A stretch of 64,000 bases of DNA from Tribonema minus (Eukaryota; Sar; Xanthophyceae; Tribonematales; Tribonemataceae), in assembly GCA_017506865.1 (NCBI GenBank), contig JAFCMP010000079.1:372001-436000 (forward strand). The letters are read 5' to 3'. Position numbers and translations under genes: made by a program. The notes under the pieces are model-generated. The model made no database searches, was not told the origin of the DNA, and saw only the letters and a program-made list of their open reading frames with translations. Below, in pieces: positions 20,451-31,600 of this stretch. How positions within the stretch are numbered: position 1 is the first letter of the stretch; every line of letters starts with the position of its first letter.

Positions 20451-22668
20451 GGCGCGTGCTGACGCGTCCGCGGCGGCGCCGCCGCTGCTGCTGCTGTCCG
20501 CGCCGCACGCGCGCACCGACGCTGCTGCCGCCGCCGGCTTCTCTGGCGTTTGCTGTTGGCATCGGACGGCGGCGCGAGGCGCGAGCGGCGGAGGCGGGCT
20601 GCCCGGAGATGCAGAGAACCTGCACTGGCGCATGGGTTTTTTCAGCAGCAGCGCAGCAGCGGCGCCTTGTGAACGCCCCATTGTTTCAGGCGCACAAGAC
20701 GGCAGGAGCAGGAAGGCGGCTGATCACAGCAGGAAGCTGATCACGGCAGGAGCGCGGCACGCAGGTGCCTGATGCGGCTGCGGCAGCAGCGGTAGACGCG
20801 ACGTCGCGGGAAGAGCTGCAGCGAGAGGGGCGGCGGCTGCGCTGCAGATTTTCCACTGCGGACCAGCGTGGCTGAAGGGTAACGATCTGAGCGCATCTAG
20901 ACTCTTACTGATGCGTATGCAACCAGCGTTCGAAACGCCGCAACATTTAGGATGTGGCTTGCTTGAGAAGTCCACCTCTGCGCACAAAACGCCTAGTACC
21001 CCCCGCTCGCCCCTGTTTCAGGGTAGCCCCTTTTGCTGAGCAGCAGCGCACAGCCTGGTGCGCTGGGTCCTCTCCAGCTAGCCGCCACAGGCGCCGCCGA
21101 ATCCTAGACATCTTGTACAGCTACTACTAGTCACTCCCCGGCGAAGCTCCGCGCAGCGCGGCGTTGCCACCTACCTCCACCACATCAGTAATTGAGCATC
21201 ACAAGCACCTCAACTCATTGCATTTGCAGAGTTTGCGCTTCACTGTGTTTCGCTGCTTCTAGTGTGTTGTGTTGAGTAGCACCAAAGTCGTTGCAGGGAA
21301 GGCTAGGTACATTTTCCACGACTTGTGTCATGAAGCTGGGCATGGTGCCACTGCTATGAGCGATGTCAGTGCTATGGTTGCCATGCAATGCTTGTTGTCA
21401 GCCGCATGCCTGAATTGCACCGTTCTTGTGTACTTTCAGCACATGACGAGCGCTGTAGGGGCTAAGGCTGGCTATTGACACGCATAGTGAGCAGCTTGCT
21501 CAGTATGATTTATCTGTGGGGCTATTTTTAGGAGCGTCAAGCAGATGAGGTGCAGATTGTGGTGGCGGCTCCTTTCGTCCTGCTGCCAATAGACATAACA
21601 GTGCCATTCTACACAAGTAGAATGCTGCAGTTAACACAAGCTTTCACAAGCTGCACAGTTAGTATCAGAGCATTGCTGAAGCGCATCACATGCATTCATT
21701 TAACTCCTGCTGCATGCTAGTGGGGAACACTGGCATGCTTTTAGCCTCTTGTGTGTGTGTGTATGCAATACATTACAACTGCCCAGTTCGTTAGGAGACA
21801 GCGTAACATGCAGTTGTATTGCAAGGCACATACAATAAACTGGAAGGCCGCAATGGGCGCCATAATTATAGCAAGGACCTCTGTCAAAACATGATCACAC
21901 AGGTCCGCACCTGACATGGCGCAATGCTGCCGGTCACACTGCCAGCGCACTACTTGCTTACACTTGCAGAGCAACGAATGCCGTCTGCCACTTGCCTAGG
22001 CTAGCGCTTTGGCTCTTGTTTGGAGTGTACTGTCCTCAGGCTCATGTGAGTCCTACCTTGTTGATAATCTAGTTAAAGCATTCAAGGTGATCCAGACACC
22101 CTGTTGTATGCAACATGGTATCTCTGGATCAACAAGCTTTCATTAAAGCCTAGGTCCACGGTGCCCACAGCTCTGCACACCATCGTGCTTGAGCGCCATG
22201 TGTGTCGCTACCGATACAAGCAAAACTACCAGCAGCACTGACACATCAAAGCAGGTGACAACATTGAGGAATGCTATAAGCGCCATATTGCTCATTATAG
22301 CATGAGTCTAGCAATTGGTGCTATTTTGGAAAAAAGTATCGCCTGCGCATGTTCATTGAAGCCAACGCTGCGCAACGCCAGTTCCATGACTTGTACACTG
22401 TACTTTACATATATCCACCTGGTCACACGAAGTCCCCCAGCACACAAGTGATGTGTGCCTGTGCTACACATGTCAAGCTAGCATTTCTGTCGGTCATCAC
22501 AGCAAGCACTCCTTTACTAATTATGTGCCATCACAAAGCCCAGCAAGCATCAGAAAAACTCGCATGGCGAGCACACTCAAGCAGCACTGAAACAAAAGGT
22601 ACATTTCAATTATCCGATTATACATGAAGCCAAGGAGCTGCAACACGAGCATCTGCATACCGCACCGC
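20451..22668. other. Intergenic region between two convergent genes
   Basis: 2.2 kb after the ATCase stop and before the DUF1415 stop. The first ~250 bp stay GC-rich (3' UTR-like); the rest is AT-richer with only short, unbiased frames. An imperfect hairpin around GATCCAGA...TCTGGATC lies at about 22090-22135. No gene was seen. Confidence 0.55.
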
Positions 22669-25600
22669 TCACACAATGTCATTGGAGGCCAGCAGGCGGT
22701 CTACAGCAGCGCTCATCTGCTCAAAGTCGTCGCGGCTGACGGGCCGCTTGAACATCATGCGCTTCATCAGAACGGAGGCCACCTTGCGTATGTCCTCCTT
22801 CCTCGCCGCTGCCCCCCCCTCGCTGCCGCCGCCGTCCCCCTCCCCCGCGTCCGCCTCCGGCTTGTGCTCCGCATACACCGCTGCAGCCTGCGGCATGGTG
22901 CTGACAATCCTCGGCGGCATTCCGCCCCCCCCACTGCCAACGTCCCTCGCCGGCGGCGCCGCCGCTGCCGCCGCTGCCGTCGCCGCTGCCGTCGCCGCCA
23001 CCGCCACCTCCGTCGCTGCCGCTGCCGCCGCCGCCGCCTCCTGCGCCGCCGCCGCCGCCGCGGCGACCTCCGCCGCCGCCTCCGCCGCCACGCGATCGAC
23101 CTCGCTCTCCTCGATCAGCGCCCCCGTGCCCGGCGACATGCGCGCCTGTAGCTTGAGCGCGGTGCGGTAGTAGTCGGCGCTGGCGCTGCGCCGGTCGACG
23201 CGCTGCCCCGCGAGGCCGCTCCAGTCGCGCGCCTCCAGCATGCGCTGCAGCGGCGCCGCGCCGATCGCCTCGAGCACCTCCTCGTTCTGCTTGTAGACGA
23301 GGCCCGTGGGGACGGAGCGCTGCGCGAGCCGCACCTGCGGCGCGCGTTCAAAGTGGCAGCATGTGATGTATAGCCTATAGAGTATGTACAGCCTATGCAG
23401 TATAGGTGACATGGCCTGTGCAGTATAGGTGACATGGCCGCTTGAAGCGCTGGGAAGCACTGTGCATTTCAATGGCATGGCTTGTTGGTTGGGGGATGGC
23501 AGTGGTTGCCCCCTGCCGCGGCCAGCCCTTTGCTTGCACTCAGCGAATGGCGCCTGCGTGGTGCTGTTGAGCTGCGCTGATGCTGTGATTCTCGCTCATG
23601 TGTTGATGAGTGGCGAACATGAACCGGTGTGAAAAGTTGCACTGAAGGCCATCTGATGCAGCCTGAGTAACTGTTGCGTGGCAGTAACGCCTTCTGTGAG
23701 CTGAGGTCGCGACGCTGTGGCATACAGCGTTTACAACTGCCGCCCAGGTGGGGTCCCCGCGCTCCTGTGCAGCATGACACCCCGCATGGCTGCATCGTGT
23801 GCCACTTAGCGCTGATGGAAAAGAAGAGCTGTGTGCTTCCGGTACTTGACTGCTGCAGCACCCAAAGTCTCAGGCGGCACGACAGCAGCGGTGGTACATG
23901 ACCCAAAGGCAGTGCACAGAGGTGATGCTGTGCGCGCCTCACACTGACTCTACACAGGTCCGCAGACTCTGCTATGCATGAGGCATGTATATCACAATTG
24001 AGGTGCTGGAGCACTTTCTGGCCTATTGAATACATCGCTACGAGCCAACAGGAACTGCCAACTATCTACCTACATACATCAAGCCTTTTAAATACTTCAA
24101 AGTATCAAGTCTTATCTATGGGGCTGAGCGCTGCCTCACCTGTGGCGTGCGCAGAATGTTGATCATAGGAAACGGGCTCCGGCGCGCAAAGTTTGCTGCC
24201 CCAGCATCTCCCAGCCGCGCCTGCCCGTCTCTGCAAGCCGAACGAGCGCGCAAACAGTGTCTTTCAGTCAGCGCCCGACGCGAAGATGCATTCAGGAGCA
24301 TAAAGTGCATGCCGGCTATCATAACATTAGGCTTCTGAGGTGAATGAGGTGGACCTATGGCGACAGCTGCGATATCCGGACAAGCACAGTCACCTATGCG
24401 TTGCGGCTACTTCGGAATGCTGGACGACAGAGATGCTATTGATCATGCGCACTCGTGAACCTTCGGCGACAAGCGGTGTACATGTACCGACTTTGCCAAA
24501 TCCTGGGCGCATGGCCATGAAATGTTTGCTCACCTCAACACCGTGCTGCGGCTGGAGGAACACCAGCTGCAAGTGTTGAACATACACACTCCAAAACTTC
24601 AACAACACATGATTTTCACCTATGCTTGGCCCACGCACTGAGATGGGCGCCCACCTGAAAGTGTGCTGCGGGTAGAAGAAGACCAGCTGCACATCAACAC
24701 AACAATGTACAACTTCAACTTTGAATGTACTCTACCGATCCTTGGCCTACAGCTACACTCAGCTCACCCACCTGAATGTGCGCTGCGGGTAAACGAAGAC
24801 CAACTGCAGGTGTTGAACAACACACTCCAAAACTTCAACAACAAATGAACTTCACCTATCCTGGGCCCACAACTACTATATACATATATATATCGCCCAC
24901 CTGAAAGTGTGCTGCGGGTGGAAGAAGACCAGCTGCACGTCCTCCTCCAGCCCCAGCAGCTCCAGCGGCTCCGTGAGCGTCTGCGTGAGGATGTCAAAGG
25001 CCTCCACGTTCGCCAGGCCGAAGCGCGGCGTGATCATCAGCGTGGTGGCCACCTCCCTCACGTCCGCTGACAGCAGGTACTCCACCTGCGTGCAGCGGCA
25101 GAGTATGTATGTATGCAAATGCAGAGTGGCAAGTCACAAAACTGCAGGGAAGTGAACACGCGCGAGTGTCGTTGTTGCGTTGAGCAGCACTCGGATGGAT
25201 GCAACGCATGCAACTGTGGCATGGGGGGGGTGCATCGTGACATATCATGAACACTGGGATTGAGGTTGGGCATGCGTACACTGCTCTCACAAGGTCACGT
25301 TGCGCTCGTAGGGGTCATGACAATACCACGGGAAGATCGGCGCTTCCTCACGGCGCTGCCATGACTTTTGTGGTAGCATTGTGGAGCACCGCGACGTAAT
25401 GCATCAGCACGTTCAGCATTCGAGCGAGTGATATGGCCACCACAACATATCTATCATGTATCATGTAGGTTCTGCAAGTGAATTGAAAGTTCCTGATAAA
25501 TCACCAGCATTTTCAAGTTAGTGGTGTGTTTGTCTGTGTGTGCGCGCGTATGTGTGTTTGTCAATGTGTATGCGGTGAAGATTGTATGCGCGTGAAGCAG

Positions 25601-26422
25601 CACAGCGCAGCGACTTGCCTGGTTCCAATAATCCCGGTACACAAACTCTGCTGTGTCAGACTTGGACACCGGGTAGTGTATGCCGCCTATTGGCAGGCCC
25701 GCGCGATTCGCGTCCACCGCGAAGGGGCAGATCCCCATCCCTGCAATAATGGCCTCATTCCACTCCTTGCTGATCTGCAGCACCTCCTCGTCGGAGTCGG
25801 GGACCGAGGTGAGGGCGGATATCTGCGAGTAGTCCTCAGTGTCGTCGCCCAGCAGGGACGTGTCGATGTCCCAGTCGTCGTCCCAGTCAGGATCGTAGTC
25901 AAACTGGTAGTCATCCAGCCCCTCCCGAGAGCCCGCTTTGCCGGTCACGGACAGGAACTCAAATGCCGCTGGGGAGGATGATGTGGCGGGATGCGGGGTC
26001 AACACCACCTCAGCTCCAAACTTCTCGCAGCAGTCCTGGCACTGCTCCAGGTGGTTGTACAGCTTTTGCAGGGTGATGCGATCCGCAAGGGCGGGGCAGT
26101 CAGGCAGCAGCACCACTTGCGACGTTTCTGGATCTTCAATCACGTTGCAGATAGCCGTCCACGCCGCCGCCAGCGCGCTGGCCAGCGTCTGCGCCTTGCT
26201 GGTTGATATTGTTGCTTTTGGAAATTTTTGTTGAGCCCACTCGGTAGCTGCTGTTGCACCTACTGTCAACATGACGATCCTTCCACATGTGGGTGGTCGA
26301 TATGCCGAGGCTGCGTGCGTAAAAAGTCCATCGGCGTGCAGCGCTGGAGGACGCAGGTGAAAGGCCCGCGCTGGGTAGCTCAGCAAGCATGCCGCTGCTG
26401 CATGGTACCAGCACCGCATCAT
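22669..26422 (-). CDS. DUF1415 family protein with plastid-type leader
   Basis: Four exons, 25619-26422, 24901-25085, 24140-24230 and 22669-23334, keep frame and give 581 residues. The DUF1415 core is spread over exons 1 to 4: G-M-G-I-C-P-F-A, E-D-V-Q-L-V-F-F-H-P-Q-H-T-F, and A-N-F-A-R-R-S-P-F-P-M-I-N-I-L-R. These match the bacterial family's L-C-P-F, F-H-P and R-S-P-(Y/F)-P motifs. The family's biochemical role is not known to me. The N-terminus is a short hydrophobic leader ending Y-P-A-R-A/F-H-L-R-P, like the ASAF site of heterokont plastid presequences. Exon 1 adds an acidic Asp/Trp-rich segment. The last exon adds ~100 residues of Ala runs plus a C-terminal helix not found in bacterial members. 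Intron 1 appears to use a GC donor (CAG/GCAAGT). It is divergent from the zinc-finger gene. Confidence 0.88.
24527..24925. repeat. ~120-bp tandem repeat of an exon end, 4 copies
   Basis: The 3' end of DUF1415 exon 2 with its donor (at 24895-24945) recurs in the intron at about 24767, 24651 and 24531. Each copy holds codons like V-Q-L-V-F-F-Y-P-Q-H-T-F-R followed by a GTG donor. Between copies are similar spacers with AACTTCAACAACA motifs. The middle copy is nearly identical to the real exon end; the farthest is most decayed. Confidence 0.85.
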
Positions 26423-26613
26423 GCGCGCGGCCTATATTTTAATTAAAATATTATACAAGCACATCAATCACGAACTTCAAAACTGAAGTAAATGCACTTC
26501 ATCTTGAAGTTGAGCTTTCGTAACTGTACGTGTTGCAGAGATTTGTCTCCACGCCAGCACCTGGCAGCAGTACGTGCTGACAGCAGCGCTCCTGAGGATT
26601 TCAGCCTTGCTGA
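26423..26613. promoter_or_regulatory. Divergent spacer with 18-bp perfect palindrome
   Basis: 191 bp separate the DUF1415 ATG from the zinc-finger ATG. ATATTTTAATTAAAATAT at 26434-26451 is a perfect palindrome, very AT-rich in a GC-rich context, 12 bp from the DUF1415 start. It may combine a TATA element with a dimer-binding site; that is inference. Confidence 0.5.
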
Positions 26614-26934
26614 ATGTGTGTTCACGTCCTGAACGCGCAGGTAGCGATACAGTGCCAGACCTGCAAGGGCTTTTTCGACTGCGCTGAGTGCCATGACTCT
26701 GCGCCTGTGGTAAATCACGGCTTCTGCCCTGGCAACGGTGTAGTAACATTTACCTGCAAGCAATGCCAGATCGTCTTCCAGAAGGACCTGGCGACCTTCG
26801 ACGATTTGGACAAGGCTTGCCCTAACTGTCACACGTGCTTCGTCATGCAAGCCATGACGCCAGAAGGTCAGCTGCACGCGCACTGCATGAAGCTGCTAGA
26901 CGCTGATCTGGAGGAGATTCTGCAAGGATTCTGA
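26614..26934 (+). CDS. Small CHY-type zinc-finger protein
   Basis: 106 codons run from ATG 26614, which directly follows an in-frame TGA. The Cys pattern is C-Q-T-C, F-D-C-A-E-C-H-D, F-T-C-K-Q-C and A-C-P-N-C-H-T-C, four metal-binding pairs like the CHY zinc-finger core (the W/F-D-C-x-x-C-H-D motif is typical). Such domains occur alone in small proteins and in RCHY1-type ubiquitin ligases; no RING is present here. A CAG at 26638-26640 could be an acceptor, in which case the first nine residues would differ. The tail (D-A-D-L-E-E-I-L-Q-G-F) is an acidic helix. The last ~20 nt of the gene with its stop are repeated ~40 bp downstream. Confidence 0.75.
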   Translation: MCVHVLNAQVAIQCQTCKGFFDCAECHDSAPVVNHGFCPGNGVVTFTCKQCQIVFQKDLATFDDLDKACPNCHTCFVMQAMTPEGQLHAHCMKLLDADLEEILQGF

Positions 26935-26983
26935 AGGATTGCCGGAGGAGACTTTTTGCAAGGGTTCTGAAGGATTGCTTTGG
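26919..26983. repeat. Duplicated gene end (stop-codon region)
   Basis: TGCAAGGATTCTGAAGGATT at 26919-26938 holds the last codons and stop of the zinc-finger gene. A near-identical block follows at about 26957-26978. It is a short direct repeat with ~39-bp spacing. Confidence 0.7.
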
Positions 26984-28653
26984 ACTCTAGGAAATGGCCA
27001 AGCAGAGACGCACTGCAGAAATAACCTTCAGCCACACGATGCCACAGTCGATCGTTGATTGTTTACGCAGCAAGCAAGCTCATCTACATCAGTGCACAGG
27101 TGGGGCACTGCGGGACAGACGCATGCTTGTTGCAGACACCTGCGGCATTCGCACAGAGTTGCAACCAGCATGCACAAGGTTCAAGGTTCAGCAAACTGTT
27201 GTATCCGCAGCGTGCAGGTCGTCTTTAAGCAGCATGCGCAAGGTTGAAGGTTTAGTTGTTGTCCAACGAACTGTCGCTTCCGCAGCGTGCATGCTGTCCA
27301 GGCATCCACCACTGCTACAAGCGAAATCGTGCTGTGGCGTGAACTCCGCTGTGAGCACCAAGTACAAGGGATGGATTAATGGACACCACTTCTGCATGGG
27401 CTTCGCTTGTTTCTCTGTGCGTGGCTTTACCAGCAATTCTGCGTTGTTGATGCTGGTTTGCGTGTACTTGAAACACGCTGGCACCAGGCAGATATAATCA
27501 ACACACTCATGCTAGCCTTGTGAGTGTCCCTGCCCGCGACATATACATGTCCCAAAGGTGGACAGGCAGGTAAGACTGGGCGCTTGTGATGCCGCTGCGT
27601 GCATGTTGCACGCTGCCACTATCATCTGATTCAACAAGCATATCTGTGCGTGGTGGACTGGGAAATTCCCACGGTTGCACGCTGATCGAAGCCCTGCCAG
27701 CTTGTGAGATCTTAGACGCACACTGAAATAATTGGCGAGCAGTACTTGCAAGCCGGACTGGTGATACATGCCCAAATGGTAACAAGTAGTGGGTCAGAAA
27801 TTTGTGCACTGTCGTTCTGTGCACTGCTGTTCGTGGCTTGATCTGACTCTTGCCACCTGCCCATCATGTTTGCATGAGCGGCAGCAACTGTTGTCACGAA
27901 TGCAGGCTGCTCCTGATGCGGGCACATGTTTTGCTTCTGTAACATTACCTCAGATAATGTACATTGCTTGGCACTTGTGGTGTGCTGCTCAAGTTAGCAG
28001 CCAACAGCGATGTGAGCATTGTCAACGGGGCTTGAAAGTCAGTGTCAGGCAATGGCTGTGCAGAAGCGGCATCGGAAGGCGCCCATGTTGATGCACGCAC
28101 GTCACGCACAAACGTGGAGCCAGCGACAATGCCTCGCGCCGCCCGACCGCGACAACGCCCGTCATCGGGCTTGTCACAAGCTTCAAAAGTGCGGTGTTCT
28201 TGTCTAAACATCAAGGGCAGCAGGATGTTATTTACAAATGTGTCCTGCCATATGTAGCTGAATCCGGTTGACTACTAACAAAGAAGCCTGGTCATGCTCC
28301 GTGGTTGACCAATCCGTCCGTCGTCTTCACTTACACTATGCCACATGGCTGCCTACAGGGCAGCCCACTGATGTCCTTCACGTATGTACAGACCCCACCA
28401 ATTTACCGCCGTGGTGAATGAACACTTGCAACTACAACCGGCAAAGACCTCGCAGCGAGCGCCGTAGGCCACGCCCGCATACCGCGTGAGCCGAGCGTTG
28501 CTGCGGCGCTGCCGTGTGTCCGCCGCACGACACGCAGCTACACGGCCATCGTGACACCCATGCTCATGACACCCATGCTCTGCCGTCACCAAGGGCAGTT
28601 CTCCATCGAACATTGACACCCCCCCCCAGCACACACACACACGTGGGGAGCCA
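26935..28653. other. Intergenic region, no gene recognised
   Basis: 1.7 kb between the zinc-finger gene and the PRODH stop. The longest frame, 26994-27497 plus (167 codons), contains a decayed direct repeat around T-V-V-S-A-A-C / T-V-A-S-A-A-C and matches nothing I know. I do not call it a gene. Its codon use is unlike the GC-rich genes. Confidence 0.5.
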
Positions 28654-31600
28654 TCACCCCAGCATGCGGCGCCGCACCTCGCGCAGCAGCAGCGCGCGCT
28701 CGTGCGTGGCGCCGCCCAGCAGCGCGCTGTTCTCGCGCGCGCGCCGCAGCAGGTACGGCACCACCTCCGCCACGCGCCCGTACGGCAGGTATTTAAACGC
28801 GGCGTACCCGCGCGCCCCAAGCGCGAACGTCAGGTGGTCGCTCATGCCGAGCAGCTGCCCGAAGGCGACGCCGCGCTCGACGCTGAGCGCTGCCATCGCC
28901 GCGAGCGCGCGCTCCACGCTCGCCTGGTTGTGCGTCGCGAACATGACCTCCGCGCGGTGCCCTGCGCCCATGTGCGCGAGGACGAGGTCCGTGGCGCGCG
29001 TGTAGTTGGCGTGCGTCGCGTCCAGCGTGTCGCAGACGGGGCTGGGCGTGTGCGCCGCTGCTGCGCGCGCGCGCTCCGCCTCCATGTAGGCGCCGCGCAC
29101 GAGCTTGCAGGCGAATGCGTAGTTGCCGCGGCGCGCGCGCTCGAGGTCGTCCGCCAGGCGCTGCGGCGTGTCCTTCAGGTAGCACTGCGGGGAGGGGGGG
29201 TGCAGGTTTGTGTCAGGATGGGTGGCGCTGGCAGCGGCAGGGCATGACAGAGTGCTGGCAGCGGCAGTGCGCAACATAATTGCCCATGCAGCTGATGCGC
29301 ATGCAGCTGCGACTTGTCCTTCAGGTGGTATCATTATGAAGGGGGGTGCGTGTGGCTTGGGTGGCGCCAGTAGAGGCGGGGTATGGCAGCACTAGTATGC
29401 AGCTGCAGCCTGTCCTTCAAGTAGCGCTGCAGAACGGGTGCATGTGGCTCAGGGCAACGTTGGTAGCAGCTACGGGGGATGCAACAGCATCACCATGCGA
29501 CTGCGATGTGCCCTTTGGGTTGCACTGTTCCTGATGTGCAGAGGGCGCCATGTGTATGTACCTGATGTGCAATAACAGTGCAGAGGACGCATGTGTATGT
29601 ATGTAATGGCATCGCACTAGCTTGCAGGGAAGACATCACTGCCATGGCGCACGCACTCAGGGCCATGCTCCCAGCCCCCTTCACAATGCACGTCTACACT
29701 GAAAGGTGTGACAGTCTCCGCAAGCAAAGGTGGAGTTCAAACCCTGGTGTAGTGGTGCCAAATGCGCAATTCACACCTGGTAAGTGCCGTATATGGTGGG
29801 TGCTCTCGCATCATCCATGACGTTGTACTCGCGCTGCAGAGAGCACACCAGGTTGTCGATGACGGGCTGCGTCACCGTCTGCGAGGACAGCGCGGCGGAG
29901 CACGAGTGAGCTGACTCAAGAAACAGTCATTGAAGACGCGGCATAGGCCCTCTCATTCTCAACGTTGTGAGTTTTGAACTGTGACATTGCAAGTGCTGAC
30001 GCGGTGCAACAGCTACAGGTGCACAAACGTGTATTAAAGCGGCCACAGCACGGGCAGCTTAAGCAGGTGCCCATCTGCTACATGCCTTTGAGAAAATTGC
30101 TGTTTGCAAATGACTTGCCAGTGACCACTTTATCTACAGCTCCTGTAAAGTGTTTGAACACTCGAAGCCATCCCAGCCGCCGACCAAGGGTCCCTTGTTC
30201 AGCATGGCTGCAGCAAATGGGCGCTTCTTGCAGTGCAAGGAGCCCAGCACCAGCGTACACCCAAGACATGCAATCTTGGTGGTCAGTCTTAGCTACACGC
30301 ACACAGTATAGCACCCTTACTGCTCCACTGTCCATGCGGAATGCGCCACACCATACGCACCTCTCGCACTTGCTGGCGGCCGTGAGCGGCCGGGGCTAAC
30401 CACATGCGCAACTTGCACAACTTGCACCATGGGGGTGCTTCTGGCAGTTGAAGGTGCAAGAAGGTGTGGGGTATGTACATGAGAGTATACCTACCCACTT
30501 ACCTACTTCGAAGCATCTAACAAGCGAGTCTACATCACCGCATCAAGCCATGGCAGACTCGCCTCAATCGCGTGTCGCATCCCAGCTTTTAATCTACGCA
30601 GTGACGCGCGCATGGCAAGGCCTTGCCCTGACTTGAGTGCAGCGCGTCGCAGCGCACGCAGCGCAGAGCACGCATTTGCGGCAGCGGTGCACGCCGCAAT
30701 CGCGCGGTCGCGGTAGCAAGCACATGTCTAAAATGAGTTCATGACGATTCATTCATGAACGGCGCACACCGCACGTCTCAGCGCACCTGCTCGGCGTTGA
30801 TCATGAGGCGCAAGCCGCAGTCGTGTGCCTTGCAGCTACAGGCACACGCCTACACGTGCATTCGTGACGATTCATCCATGACCGGCAAATGTCCCATGTG
30901 AACGCACCTGCTCGGCGTCGATCATGAGGCGCACGCCGCAGTCGCGCACCTAGCAGCTACAAGCGCTTGTTCATAATGGAGGATTTTACGACGGTTTACG
31001 CGTGAACGGCACACACTGCATGTCTCGCCCCACTCTCAACGCACCTGCTCGGCGTCGATCATGAAGCGCACGCCGCAGTCGCGCGCCGCGTCCGCGAGCG
31101 CGCCCACGCGGCGCCGCATGTTCCTGAGCAGCTGCAGCGCGTCGGCGTCGAGCGCGAGCGCCGCGCGGAAGAACGGCCCCTCCTCTCTGCGCACGCATGT
31201 CACGAAGCAATGCGAGCGCTGGTGAGCTGCGTTAATACATATCTTTGACTGGGCTGAGGGTGCGCGATACGGGGGAGGCAGCGCGGCGGGGCAGGTTTTG
31301 ACGAGAGCGGGGGAGCGTCACCGCCTTGAAGTTGTTGGGCAGCAGCAGCTCTACACGCGCCGCGCTGGGTTCCTCCATAATTGCGGCCGGCCGGCATTGC
31401 CGGCGGCATTGAAAGGCGCCGCAGCGCACAAGAAGATGCATGTAGTGGCTGCTTGTAGGGTACATCAGGTGATGTGGTGGTCACGCAAGTGTAACGAAGC
31501 TCGGGGGTCCATGGCTAGTACAATAAAGTGGTTAGTACAATACAGAGCGGCTGGTGTGTCGCACATGACGCCCAAACACATAAATATATATGCACTTAGA

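Noticed and set aside
19233..20681. 482-codon minus-strand open frame opposite ATCase
   Set aside because: It is the antisense of a clear enzyme gene; its Arg/Ala-rich sequence comes from GC-rich codons read backwards.
20451..22668. Transposon remnant in the long spacer
   Set aside because: No transposase or reverse-transcriptase motifs and no terminal repeats were seen.
26994..27497. 167-codon ORF as a gene
   Set aside because: It has no family match and no codon bias like the neighbouring genes, and contains a decayed non-coding-type direct repeat.
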